Shown: positions 27,569 through 34,835 of the stretch, piece after piece
Numbering within the stretch: position 1 is the first letter of the stretch
Layout: the number at the start of each line of letters is the position of its first letter
Assembly (NCBI GenBank): GCA_944367045.1
Contig: CALVWI010000003.1
Coordinates: 1-64,000 of the forward strand
DNA from: an uncultured Clostridia bacterium
Lineage (GTDB): Bacteria; Bacillota; Clostridia; Christensenellales; Borkfalkiaceae
Direction of reading: 5' to 3'
DNA length: 64,000 nucleotides
Notes under the pieces: model-generated
Told to the model about the DNA's origin: nothing
The model's input: only the letters and a program-made list of their open reading frames with translations
Databases searched by the model: none
Translations under genes and position numbers: made by a program

Positions 27569-27653
27569 GCGGTCGTGGCGGAACTGGCAGACGCGCAAGA
27601 CTAAGGATCTTGTGGGTAACACCATGCAGGTTCAATTCCTGTCGACCGCACCA
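27569..27653 (+). tRNA. tRNA-Leu, anticodon AAG
   Basis: Acceptor stem GCGGTCG/CGACCGC, D-arm GCG/CGC, anticodon stem CAAGA/TCTTG with loop CTAAGGA (anticodon AAG at 27603-27605), long variable arm typical of Leu, T-arm GCAGG/CCTGT, and an encoded CCA end. An A at wobble position 34 is unusual for bacterial Leu tRNA and would need deamination to inosine. Confidence 0.93.
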
Positions 27654-27663
27654 AACCGAGGAT

Positions 27664-27688
27664 AAGGGCGCATCTTGCGCCCTTTCTT
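27664..27688 (+). terminator. Terminator after tRNA-Leu(AAG)
   Basis: AAGGGCGCA at 27664-27672 pairs with TGCGCCCTT at 27676-27684; TTTCTT follows. Confidence 0.75.
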
Positions 27689-27707
27689 CATGTCTCACGC
27701 TCGGTCA

Positions 27708-27755
27708 CGTACGCCGAAAGTACGCTCCCTCGCGTTCGCACTCGAAAGAACGCGA
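27708..27755 (+). repeat. Two short hairpins between tRNA and mmcQ
   Basis: CGTAC/GTACG at 27708-27724 with loop GCCGAAA, and TCGCGTTC/GAACGCGA at 27730-27755 with loop GCACTCGAAA. The two loops share CGAAA. It may be a small interspersed palindromic element or a processed leader; no function recognised. Confidence 0.4.
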
Positions 27756-27812
27756 TCTGCAACCCTTCTTCTCGGCTTGGGGGCGGTGTTTTTATCTTCT
27801 GAAGGAGAAAAT

Positions 27813-28208
27813 ATGACGAACAAAAAAGAAACGGCGACGCGGGAGAGGGTACTTAGCTATGCCGCAGAGCAGTACGGAACACAGCCGGAATACCTTTGGA
27901 TGACCGCGCCCGAGCACGCCGTGCTGCGTCACCCGTGCGGCAAGTGGTACGGCATCATCATGAAGGTCAAAAGCGAGAGGCTCGGCCTTACGGGCGACTT
28001 TACGGACATCCTCGCCGCCAAGTGCGAGAGGGGACTTCAGTCGCTCCTTCTGACGCAAGAGGGCTTTCTGCCCGCTTATCACCTCAATAAGGAGCACTGG
28101 GTGAGCGCGCGGCTGGACGGCTCCGCCTCCATGCAGGACGTGCGCGCCCTCCTCGACATGAGCTATGAACTCGTCACGCCAGTTGCCCCGCGCCGCAGCC
28201 GCAATTGA
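27813..28208 (+). CDS. MmcQ/YjbR family protein
   Basis: 131 residues of the MmcQ/YjbR (CyaY-like fold) family, a small cytoplasmic DNA-binding-fold protein of unsettled role. Signs are the WMTAPEHAVLRHPCGKWYGIIMKV strand region (shown here in part as PEHAVLRHPCGKWYG), the hinge CERGLQSLLLTQEGFLPAYH and the invariant NKEHWVSARLDG ending. The ATG at 27813 follows GAAGGAG; longer in-frame starts at 27675 overlap the tRNA terminator and are unlikely. The radical SAM gene follows after 15 bp, probably in one transcript. Confidence 0.85.
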   Translation: MTNKKETATRERVLSYAAEQYGTQPEYLWMTAPEHAVLRHPCGKWYGIIMKVKSERLGLTGDFTDILAAKCERGLQSLLLTQEGFLPAYHLNKEHWVSARLDGSASMQDVRALLDMSYELVTPVAPRRSRN

Positions 28209-28223
28209 ACGAAGGAGAAAACT

Positions 28224-29114
28224 ATGCAGCCGACCGTTAAAATTATTCCCGTTAAAGATGTGATGACAAAGTCAAATCTGCCCGTGAGCGACTACTCCGT
28301 CAACCCGTATGTGGGGTGCGCGCACGCGTGCAGGTACTGCTATGCGAGCTTCATGAAACGGTTCACCAATCACCCCGAGGAGTGGGGGAGCTTTGTGGAC
28401 GTCAAGGACTGGGGCGAACTCAAGCACCCCGAGAAGTTCCGCGGCAAGGAGCTCTTCTTCGGCTCGGTCACCGACCCGTATCAGCCCTTAGAGGAGACCT
28501 TCCGCCGCACGCGCACGCTCCTCGAGCAGCTGCAGGGTTCGGGCGCGAAAATTTCCATTGCGACCAAGTCCGACCTCGTCCTGCGCGATTTAGACCTCAT
28601 CAAGTCCTTTCCCGAGGCGCGCGTCTCGTGGTCCATCAACACGCTCGACGAGAGCTTCAAGGACGACATGGACGATGCCGTGTCCATCGAGCGCCGCTTT
28701 GCCGCGATGAAGGCGTTCCACGACGCAGGCGTGCGCACGACCTGCTTCATCTCGCCCATCTTCCCGGGCATTACCGACTGCAAGGCCATTATTTTGCGTG
28801 CGAAGGAGCTGTGCAACCTCGTCTGGCTGGAGAACCTCAACCTCCGTGGCAGCTATAAGCCCGTCATTCTCAAGTATATCGCTGAGAAGCATCCTGACCT
28901 CGTGCCGCTCTACGACGACATATACCATAAGAACAGCCGCGTCTATTGGAGCGCGCTCAATGCGGAGCTGGCCGACTTCTGCAGAGAAGAGGGGCTCGAC
29001 TACGTCCGCGACGACGACAGCATGAAGCGCCCCTTCGACGCGCCGCCCGTTGTCGTCAATTACTTTTTCCACGAGGAGGTGAAGAAGTCGGCCAAGAAGG
29101 GGCAGGTTGGGTGA
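28224..29114 (+). CDS. Radical SAM protein, SplB/rSAM-mobile-pair-like
   Basis: 296-residue radical SAM enzyme. The [4Fe-4S] motif is C32-x3-C36-x2-C39 (CAHACRYCYA), preceded by SVNPYVGC, followed by FFGSVTDPYQP and a TIM-barrel of the SPL-like subgroup (ISIATKSDL, VSWSINTLDE). Proteins of this type are often named radical SAM mobile pair proteins or SplB-like photolyase relatives; the true substrate is unknown. AAGGAG precedes the ATG. Downstream lies the strongly regulated promoter of operon 1, so it probably ends its own transcript. Confidence 0.88.
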   Translation: MQPTVKIIPVKDVMTKSNLPVSDYSVNPYVGCAHACRYCYASFMKRFTNHPEEWGSFVDVKDWGELKHPEKFRGKELFFGSVTDPYQPLEETFRRTRTLLEQLQGSGAKISIATKSDLVLRDLDLIKSFPEARVSWSINTLDESFKDDMDDAVSIERRFAAMKAFHDAGVRTTCFISPIFPGITDCKAIILRAKELCNLVWLENLNLRGSYKPVILKYIAEKHPDLVPLYDDIYHKNSRVYWSALNAELADFCREEGLDYVRDDDSMKRPFDAPPVVVNYFFHEEVKKSAKKGQVG

Positions 29115-29160
29115 GCGAAAAGGCCTTCCGAAAAATTCCGAAAAAAGGTTCGTCAAACTG

Positions 29161-29189
29161 TTGACAGAATGAGATAACATTGTTATAAT
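29161..29189 (+). promoter_or_regulatory. Consensus promoter of operon 1 (ABC pair 3)
   Basis: TTGACA at 29161-29166, exactly 17 bp, TATAAT at 29184-29189. Such a perfect match implies strong expression when not repressed; the surrounding palindrome supports repression. Confidence 0.9.
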
Positions 29190-29201
29190 AACGATGTTAT
29201 C
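29173..29201 (+). promoter_or_regulatory. 29-bp operator palindrome over the -10 box
   Basis: Left arm GATAACATTGTTAT (29173-29186), one central base, right arm ATAACGATGTTATC (29188-29201), with one mismatch. It can also be read as two tandem 13-bp boxes of the form ATAACA-T-TGTTAT. That 6-1-6 layout recalls Fur/PerR family boxes, but the bases are not a textbook match. Confidence 0.75.
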
Positions 29202-29255
29202 ATGAATATGATAAGAAAAACAAGGGGCAGAAAGCCCCGTTTCTTCAGGCAGTAG

Positions 29256-29271
29256 GTTCGCATAAGCGAAC
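29256..29271 (+). promoter_or_regulatory. GTTCGC-N4-GCGAAC palindrome, operon 1 site 1
   Basis: GTTCGCATAAGCGAAC, exact arms. It lies downstream of the predicted transcript start, thus within the leader. A short GGGGC/GCCCC hairpin sits just upstream at 29224-29238. Confidence 0.85.
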
Positions 29272-29288
29272 TATTCTTTCGGCATACG

Positions 29289-29304
29289 GTTCGCAATTGC
29301 GAAC
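29289..29304 (+). promoter_or_regulatory. GTTCGC-N4-GCGAAC palindrome, operon 1 site 2
   Basis: GTTCGCAATTGCGAAC, a perfect 16-bp palindrome starting 33 bp after site 1 and ending 7 bp before the AGGAGG of the first ABC gene. Confidence 0.87.
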
Positions 29305-29322
29305 TTATAATAGGAGGTCTGT

Positions 29323-31110
29323 ATGCAAAAAGCAAAACAACAGAGCGCGCTCTCCGTCCTCATGGACTATGCGGGGCGGAGAAGGGTGCTCACCTACCTC
29401 TCGTGGGTGCTGTCGGCGGTGTCGGCGCTCATTGCGCTTGCGCCCTTCATCTTCGTCTGGCTCATCGTGCGGGAAGTGCTCTCGGCGGACGGCAACTTTG
29501 CCGCGGTGCAGGGGGAGCTCGCCCTCTACGGCTGGTGGGCGGTGGGGAGCGCTCTCATCTCCATGCTCATCTACTTTGCGGCACTCATGTGCTCGCACGT
29601 CGCGGCGTTCCGCGTGGCGTCCAATATGCGCAAGAGGACGATGCGCCATCTCGCGACGCTCCCCGTCGGTTTCATGTCGAGCTTAGGCAGCGGCAGGGTG
29701 CGCCGCATCGTCAACGAGTCGAGCGGGGCGACGGAGACCTACCTTGCCCATCAGCTGCCCGACATGGCGGGCGCCTTTGCAACGCCCGTCGGCATGCTCG
29801 TGCTCTTATTCGTCTTTGACTGGCGGTTGGGGCTTCTTAGCCTCATCCCGACGCTCCTCGGCTTTATCATCATGGCGAAGATGACGGGGAAGAGCATGGC
29901 GGAGAAGATGAAGGAGTACCAGAACTCTTTGGAGCGCATGAACAACGAGGCGGTGGAGTATGTCCGCGGCGTGCCCGTCGTCAAGACATTCGGTCAGACC
30001 GTGTTCTCCTTCAAGCGCTTCAAGGGCTCCATCGACGAGTACCATAAGTGGGTGGTGGCCTACACCAAGAGCCTCATGTGGCCGATGGTCGCCTTCACGA
30101 CTGCCGTCAACTGCGTGTTCGTGCCCCTCATCATCGCGGGGCTGTGCTTCACGGCGGGCGGCGTCGATTCGACCTTCCTTCTCAATCTCATCTTCTACAT
30201 CATCTTCACGCCCATCATCTCGGTGACGCTCATGCGCGTCATGTTCATGAGCGAGAACAACATGATCGTGAACGACGCGCTCTCCCGCATCGACTCGCTG
30301 CTCTCTATCAAGCCGCTCGAAGTGCCCGGTTCGCCCGCTTCCCCTCGGGATAATTCCGTCCGCTTTGAAAACGTCACATTCGCCTATGACGGCGCGGAAC
30401 GCAACGCCCTCGACGGCATCTCGATGGACATCGGCGCGGGGGAGACGGTGGCGCTCGTCGGCCCGTCGGGAGGCGGCAAGACGACCGCGGCGGGACTCAT
30501 CGCCCGCTTCTGGGATACCAAGTCGGGTGCAGTACAGCTCGGCGGAGTCAACGTGAAGGACATCGCCAAAGAGCAGCTCAACGATACCGTTGCCTATGTC
30601 TTTCAGGACAGTCACCTTCTCAAGACGTCCATCTTTGAGAACGTGCGCATGGGGCGGCCCTCGGCGACGAGGGCGGAGGTCATGGCGGCCCTTCACGATG
30701 CGCAGTGCGACGACATCCTCCAAAAATTCCCCGAGGGCGCGGACACCGTCATCGGGGCGAAGGGGGTGTACCTCTCGGGCGGCGAGCAGCAGCGCATCGC
30801 CATCGCGCGCGTCATGCTGAAGAACGCGTCCGTGCTCGTCCTTGACGAGGCGACCGCGTTCGCCGATCCCGAAAACGAGGCCGCCGTGCAGCGCGCATTT
30901 GAGCGGCTCAAGGCGGGGAGGACGGTCATCATGATCGCCCACCGCCTCACCACCGTGCAGAATGCCGACAAGATCTACGTTTTGAAGGACGGCAAAGTTG
31001 CCGAGCAGGGCACGCACGGCGAACTCATGCAAAAGAAGGGCCTCTACAATGAAATGTACGAGGAATACAGAACGTCTATCTCTTGGAAAGTCGGAGGTGC
31101 AGCATGCTGA
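29323..31110 (+). CDS. ABC transporter half-molecule, YbtP/IrtA-like (pair 3)
   Basis: 595-residue exporter-fold ABC protein, six membrane helices then the ATPase: Walker A VGPSGGGKTT, signature LSGGEQQR, Walker B LDEATAFADPENE with the catalytic Glu. The ATAFADPENE variant and the pairing with a second complete half-transporter recall YbtP/YbtQ and IrtA/IrtB, exporter-shaped proteins that import ferric siderophores. No siderophore-reductase domain is attached. AGGAGG precedes the ATG. The leader holds two GTTCGC palindromes, shared with the flavodoxin/ZIP and ECF operons. Metallophore import is inferred from that context; drug export cannot be excluded. Confidence 0.85.
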   Translation: MQKAKQQSALSVLMDYAGRRRVLTYLSWVLSAVSALIALAPFIFVWLIVREVLSADGNFAAVQGELALYGWWAVGSALISMLIYFAALMCSHVAAFRVASNMRKRTMRHLATLPVGFMSSLGSGRVRRIVNESSGATETYLAHQLPDMAGAFATPVGMLVLLFVFDWRLGLLSLIPTLLGFIIMAKMTGKSMAEKMKEYQNSLERMNNEAVEYVRGVPVVKTFGQTVFSFKRFKGSIDEYHKWVVAYTKSLMWPMVAFTTAVNCVFVPLIIAGLCFTAGGVDSTFLLNLIFYIIFTPIISVTLMRVMFMSENNMIVNDALSRIDSLLSIKPLEVPGSPASPRDNSVRFENVTFAYDGAERNALDGISMDIGAGETVALVGPSGGGKTTAAGLIARFWDTKSGAVQLGGVNVKDIAKEQLNDTVAYVFQDSHLLKTSIFENVRMGRPSATRAEVMAALHDAQCDDILQKFPEGADTVIGAKGVYLSGGEQQRIAIARVMLKNASVLVLDEATAFADPENEAAVQRAFERLKAGRTVIMIAHRLTTVQNADKIYVLKDGKVAEQGTHGELMQKKGLYNEMYEEYRTSISWKVGGAAC

Positions 31111-32834
31111 ACTATCTCATGAAACGCTATGCGCTCTCGCGGCAGGGGGCGAAGGATCTCGTCATTGCGACCATCTCCTGCGTCATTCACAACATCACGC
31201 TCATGCTGCCCGTGTCGCTCCTTTACTTGCTCGTGAGCGACCTTCTCTCGGGCGGCGTGCCGCAGAACCACCTCTGGATCTACATCGCCGGCATGATCGC
31301 CGCGACGCTGCTCATCCTCATCTCCTACCGCTGGGTCTACAGCGCGACGTACTACGCGACGTATAAGGAGAGTTCGGTGCGCCGCATCGCGCTCGCGGAG
31401 AAACTTCGGAAGCTCCCGCTCTCCTTCTTCGGCAAGCGCGACCTTTCCGACCTCACCACGACCATCATGGCGGACTGCACGAAGCTCGAGCAGGCCTTCT
31501 CGCACTGGATGCCCGAGTTCTTCGGCTCGATGATCTCCACCTGCATCATCGCCGTGTGTCTCTTCGTCTTCGACTGGCGCATGGCGCTCGCGGCGCTCTG
31601 GGTGCTGCCCGTGTCGCTGCTCATCGTCGCGCTCTCGGGGAGGGTGCAGAACTGGTTCACACGCCGTCAGACGGAGGCCAAACTCGCCGTTGCGGACGGC
31701 ATTCAGGAGTGCCTCGAGACTATGCGCGACTTAAAGGCCAACAATGCAGAGGGGAAGTATCTCGACGGCCTCGACAAGAAGATCGACGTGCAGGAGGGGC
31801 GCATGATCGCCTCCGAGCTGGGCGCGGCGCTCTTTGTGGTGCCCGCAGGAATGCTCTTGAAGCTCGGCATCGGCACGGTGGCGCTCGTCGGCGGCCTGCT
31901 GCTCGCGAACGGCACGCTCTCCGTGCTCACCTTCTTCATGTATCTTCTCGTCGTCTCGCGCCTCTATGACCCCTTGAGTTCGTCCCTTCAGAACCTCGCG
32001 GCCATCATCTCGACCAACATTCCCATCGAGCGCATGAACGAGATCGAGGAGTACCCCGTGCAGCCGGGCACGGACGAGCTCACCATGAACGGCAGCGACA
32101 TCGTGTTCGACAACGTGAGCTTTTCCTACAACACGGGCGAACAGGTGCTCAAAAACGTCTCCTTCACGGCCAAGCAGGGGCAGGTGACGGCGCTCATCGG
32201 GCCCTCGGGCGGCGGCAAGAGTACGGCAGCCAAGCTCGCGGCGCGCTTCTGGGATGCGGACAGCGGCACGATCACACTGGACGGCACGGACGTCACGACC
32301 GTCGACCCCGAAAAGCTGCTCTCGGCGTATTCCATCGTCTTCCAGGACGTCACGCTCTTCAACAACACCGTTATGGAGAATATCCGCATCGGCAGACAGG
32401 GCGCAACGGACGAGGAAGTGCTCCAAGCTGCCAGAGAGGCGCAGTGCGACGAGTTCGCCCTCAAACTCCCCGACGGCTATAATACGATGATCGGAGAGAA
32501 CGGCTCGGCGCTCTCAGGCGGGGAGCGGCAACGCATCTCCATCGCCCGCGCGCTCCTCAAAGATTCGCCCGTCATTCTTCTCGATGAGGCGACGGCCTCC
32601 CTCGACGCGGAGAACGAGACGCGCATCCAGGAGGCCATCTCCCGCCTCGTACGCGGCAAGACGGTGCTCATCATTGCCCACCGCATGCGCACGGTGGAGG
32701 GGGCGGATAAGCTCGTCCTTCTGAAAGACGGCAGAGTGGAGGAGATGGGAACTCCCAAGGAGCTCCTTGAAAAGGGCGGCCTCTACGCGAAGATGTGCGC
32801 GCTTCAGGAACAGTCCGGCGCGTGGAAGCTGTAA
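31104..32834 (+). CDS. ABC transporter half-molecule, YbtQ/IrtB-like (pair 3)
   Basis: 576-residue partner of the previous gene with Walker A GPSGGGKST, signature LSGGERQR and Walker B LLDEATASLDAENE; both sites of this pair look catalytically intact. The ATG at 31104 is preferred to 31083 because GGAGG at 31093-31097 is well placed; it overlaps the previous stop by 7 nt. Last gene of operon 1: the next promoter follows 20 bp after the stop, and no clear terminator is visible between. Confidence 0.85.
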   Translation: MLNYLMKRYALSRQGAKDLVIATISCVIHNITLMLPVSLLYLLVSDLLSGGVPQNHLWIYIAGMIAATLLILISYRWVYSATYYATYKESSVRRIALAEKLRKLPLSFFGKRDLSDLTTTIMADCTKLEQAFSHWMPEFFGSMISTCIIAVCLFVFDWRMALAALWVLPVSLLIVALSGRVQNWFTRRQTEAKLAVADGIQECLETMRDLKANNAEGKYLDGLDKKIDVQEGRMIASELGAALFVVPAGMLLKLGIGTVALVGGLLLANGTLSVLTFFMYLLVVSRLYDPLSSSLQNLAAIISTNIPIERMNEIEEYPVQPGTDELTMNGSDIVFDNVSFSYNTGEQVLKNVSFTAKQGQVTALIGPSGGGKSTAAKLAARFWDADSGTITLDGTDVTTVDPEKLLSAYSIVFQDVTLFNNTVMENIRIGRQGATDEEVLQAAREAQCDEFALKLPDGYNTMIGENGSALSGGERQRISIARALLKDSPVILLDEATASLDAENETRIQEAISRLVRGKTVLIIAHRMRTVEGADKLVLLKDGRVEEMGTPKELLEKGGLYAKMCALQEQSGAWKL

Positions 32835-32853
32835 AAAAATTGCCGCAAAAACG

Positions 32854-32882
32854 TTGACAAACGGCGGCGATATGTGTATAAT
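32854..32882 (+). promoter_or_regulatory. Consensus promoter of operon 2
   Basis: TTGACA at 32854-32859, 17-bp spacer, TATAAT at 32877-32882. GATAACA follows directly, the same half-site as in the operon 1 operator. Confidence 0.9.
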
Positions 32883-32890
32883 GATAACAG

Positions 32891-32906
32891 GTTCGCTTAG
32901 GCGAAC
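32891..32906 (+). promoter_or_regulatory. GTTCGC-N4-GCGAAC palindrome, operon 2 site 1
   Basis: GTTCGCTTAGGCGAAC; the symmetry extends outward (AACAG before, TTGTT after, one mismatch). It begins 9 bp after the -10 box, so it covers the transcript start. Confidence 0.87.
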
Positions 32907-32923
32907 TTGTTAAACGCCAGAAA

Positions 32924-32939
32924 GTTCGCATATGCGAAC
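32924..32939 (+). promoter_or_regulatory. GTTCGC-N4-GCGAAC palindrome, operon 2 site 2
   Basis: GTTCGCATATGCGAAC, a perfect 16-bp palindrome starting 33 bp after site 1 and ending 4-5 bp before AAAGGAGG. Confidence 0.88.
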
Positions 32940-32954
32940 TATAAAGGAGGACAC

Positions 32955-33491
32955 ATGAGCAGAACGGAATATGCGATCGGAAGGTACTGCGGCGTGACGT
33001 TCGCGGGGCTCAAGATCGCCAGCCTCGTCAATGTCGAGAAGGGGGAGGAGGACGTCCTCGAAGAGCTCTCCGCGCGCTTTGCGGGCCGTGGGTTCAGCTT
33101 CCGTCTCCTTCGCGAGGAGAGAGGCCGCCTGCTCGTGTACGTCTGTCACCGCGAGCGGCTGGAGGAATACCTCGCCCGCCCCGAGATCAAGGGTTTTTTG
33201 CAGCTGTTCGGCTACGAGTTTGCCTCGGCAGACGAGGCGCTCGATCAGCTCCAAGCGCGCATGACGGGGGAGTTCCCGCACGAGATCGGCATCTTCCTCG
33301 GCTATCCGCTGTGCGACGTGCGCGGGTTCCTCAACGATCCCGAGGGCTGCCTTCTCTGCGGCGCATGGAAGGTATATGAGAATGCGGACGAGGCCGCTCG
33401 CACCTTCGAGCGCTTCCGCCGCTGCTCGGCGTGCATCTGCCGCCATATGGACATGGGGCGGTCGCTCACGCAAATCTTTAATGTAGGATAA
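32955..33491 (+). CDS. DUF3793 family protein
   Basis: 178-residue cytoplasmic protein of the DUF3793 type, function unknown. Visible are a C-terminal Cys-rich end (RRCSACICRHMDMGRSL) and the central FPHEIGIFLGYPLCDVRGF with an internal LLCGAWKVY. Family members in Clostridia are often next to flavodoxin or iron-uptake genes, as here. The ATG at 32955 follows AAAGGAGG. It is the first gene of operon 2, controlled by two palindromes. A regulatory or redox role around metal status is only inference. Confidence 0.8.
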   Translation: MSRTEYAIGRYCGVTFAGLKIASLVNVEKGEEDVLEELSARFAGRGFSFRLLREERGRLLVYVCHRERLEEYLARPEIKGFLQLFGYEFASADEALDQLQARMTGEFPHEIGIFLGYPLCDVRGFLNDPEGCLLCGAWKVYENADEAARTFERFRRCSACICRHMDMGRSLTQIFNVG

Positions 33492-33519
33492 AAAATCGGA
33501 TATTTCCGGGAGGTATAGT

Positions 33520-33939
33520 ATGAAAGTTTCTATCGTCTATTGGTCGGGTACGGGCAATACGGAGATGATGGCGAACGCCGTCAAAGAGGGCGCCGAGAGC
33601 GCGGGCGCGGAGGTCGAACTTCTCTCCGTTGCGGAGGCGTCTGCCGATGTCTTAGACAGCGACGTCCTTCTCTTCGGCTGCCCCGCGATGGGCTCGGAGG
33701 AGCTCGAGGACAGCGAATTCGAACCCTTCTTCTCGTCCGTCGAGAGTTCGCTCAAGGGCAAGAAGGTGGGGCTGTTCGGCTCGTATGACTGGGGCGACGG
33801 CGAATGGATGCGCATCTGGCAGGAGCGCGTGGAAGCCGCGGGCGGCGTGATGGTCGCGGACGGCCTCATCTGCAACAATACGCCCGATGACGACGCTTTG
33901 GCCGAATGCCGCGAACTCGGCGAGAAGGCCGCGAAGTGA
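33520..33939 (+). CDS. Flavodoxin
   Basis: Small FMN electron carrier of 139 residues. The phosphate loop is WSGTGNTE (about 8-15), followed by the second FMN loop CPAMGSEELED and the third in GSYDWGDGEW. Length and motifs fit short-chain flavodoxins. Flavodoxins commonly replace ferredoxin when iron is short, which agrees with the suspected metal-response operon. GGGAGG precedes the ATG; the next gene starts 4 bp after the stop. Confidence 0.95.
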   Translation: MKVSIVYWSGTGNTEMMANAVKEGAESAGAEVELLSVAEASADVLDSDVLLFGCPAMGSEELEDSEFEPFFSSVESSLKGKKVGLFGSYDWGDGEWMRIWQERVEAAGGVMVADGLICNNTPDDDALAECRELGEKAAK

Positions 33940-33943
33940 CGGT

Positions 33944-34198
33944 ATGCAGAAGATCACGTTAGAGGTCGAGGGCATGCGCTGCGGCATGTGCGAGACGCAC
34001 GTCAACGACGTCGTCCGCCGCGTGGAGGGCGTCAAAAAGGTCAATTCCTCTCACATGAAGGGGAGGACGGAGGTCATCGCCGAGGACGGCACCGACGTTA
34101 CTGCCATCCGCGAGGCGATCGCCTCGCAGGGCTACGGCGTGGGGGAGGTCACGAGCGTTCCTTACGAAAAGCACGGCCTCTTCTCGCGCAAAAAATAG
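33944..34198 (+). CDS. Heavy-metal-associated (HMA) domain protein, CopZ-like
   Basis: 84 residues consisting of a single HMA ferredoxin-like domain: GMRCGMCETHV holds the metal-binding CxxC, and VNDVVRRVEGVKKVNSS follows. It could carry copper or another soft metal ion. The ATG at 33944, close behind the flavodoxin stop, is preferred over an in-frame ATG at 33887 within flavodoxin. Unlike most CopZ proteins it has no CopA ATPase neighbour here. Confidence 0.88.
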   Translation: MQKITLEVEGMRCGMCETHVNDVVRRVEGVKKVNSSHMKGRTEVIAEDGTDVTAIREAIASQGYGVGEVTSVPYEKHGLFSRKK

Positions 34199-34199
34199 C

Positions 34200-34817
34200 A
34201 TGTTTCTTTTGAGAAAGTACGAGGAGGGCGATCTCCCCGCCTGCGCGGTGTGCCTCTTCGAGAGCTTCTTCGACTGCCCCGTGACCGAGGAGGATATGGC
34301 GTTCCTCCGCGACTACGCCGAGGTGCTCATCGAGAAGTGCTCGTTTACATACGTCGCCGTCTGCGAGCGGAACGTCGTCGGCTTCATCAGCGGACATTTC
34401 AACAAGCCGTTCAGTAAGAAGCTCGCCGCCCGTCGCGAGGCAAAGCCGCACTACGGCGTCTGGATGCGCTGCTTTTTCAAGTTCGCGTTCGGGGGATACA
34501 AGCTCTCGCCCGCCTTCAAGGCGCAGTTCGACGTCTTTTACCGTCAGGTCAAGGAGGGCAAAGACGCCCCGCTTGCCTGCGATTGCGAACTCATGGCGCT
34601 CTGTTCGCGGAAGAGTTTTCGGAGGGGCCTCGGCACGGCGCTCTGGAATACCTTTTTCGAGCGTGTCAGGAGCGAGGGCGGCCGGTCGGTGCGGCTTATC
34701 ACCAACACCGACGCAAGCTATACCTTCTACGAAAAGCGTGGCTTTGCCCGCGTGTGGGAGAAGCCCTATTCGTACGGCGAAGAAGGGCGTTCGCTTGTCT
34801 ACGAGTACAAGCTGTAG
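34200..34817 (+). CDS. GNAT family N-acetyltransferase
   Basis: 205-residue acetyltransferase with the acetyl-CoA loop region RRGLGTALWNTFFERVR and the terminal SYTFYEKRGFARVWEKPY of GNAT enzymes. N-terminal MFLLRKYEEGDLPAC is typical of the family. Substrate unknown. It starts 1 bp after the HMA gene stop, so the genes are translated together. Its place between metal-related genes gives no specific function. Confidence 0.85.
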   Translation: MFLLRKYEEGDLPACAVCLFESFFDCPVTEEDMAFLRDYAEVLIEKCSFTYVAVCERNVVGFISGHFNKPFSKKLAARREAKPHYGVWMRCFFKFAFGGYKLSPAFKAQFDVFYRQVKEGKDAPLACDCELMALCSRKSFRRGLGTALWNTFFERVRSEGGRSVRLITNTDASYTFYEKRGFARVWEKPYSYGEEGRSLVYEYKL

Positions 34818-34835
34818 GGGGAAAAGGAGAAGCAT

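Noticed and set aside
27610-27812. Small open frames just after tRNA-Leu(AAG)
   Set aside because: They run from the tRNA through its terminator and hairpins; the supported start is ATG 27813 with a Shine-Dalgarno site.
29306-29311. TATAAT just before the ABC gene in operon 1
   Set aside because: It adjoins AGGAGG and has no -35 box; a consensus promoter exists at 29161-29189.
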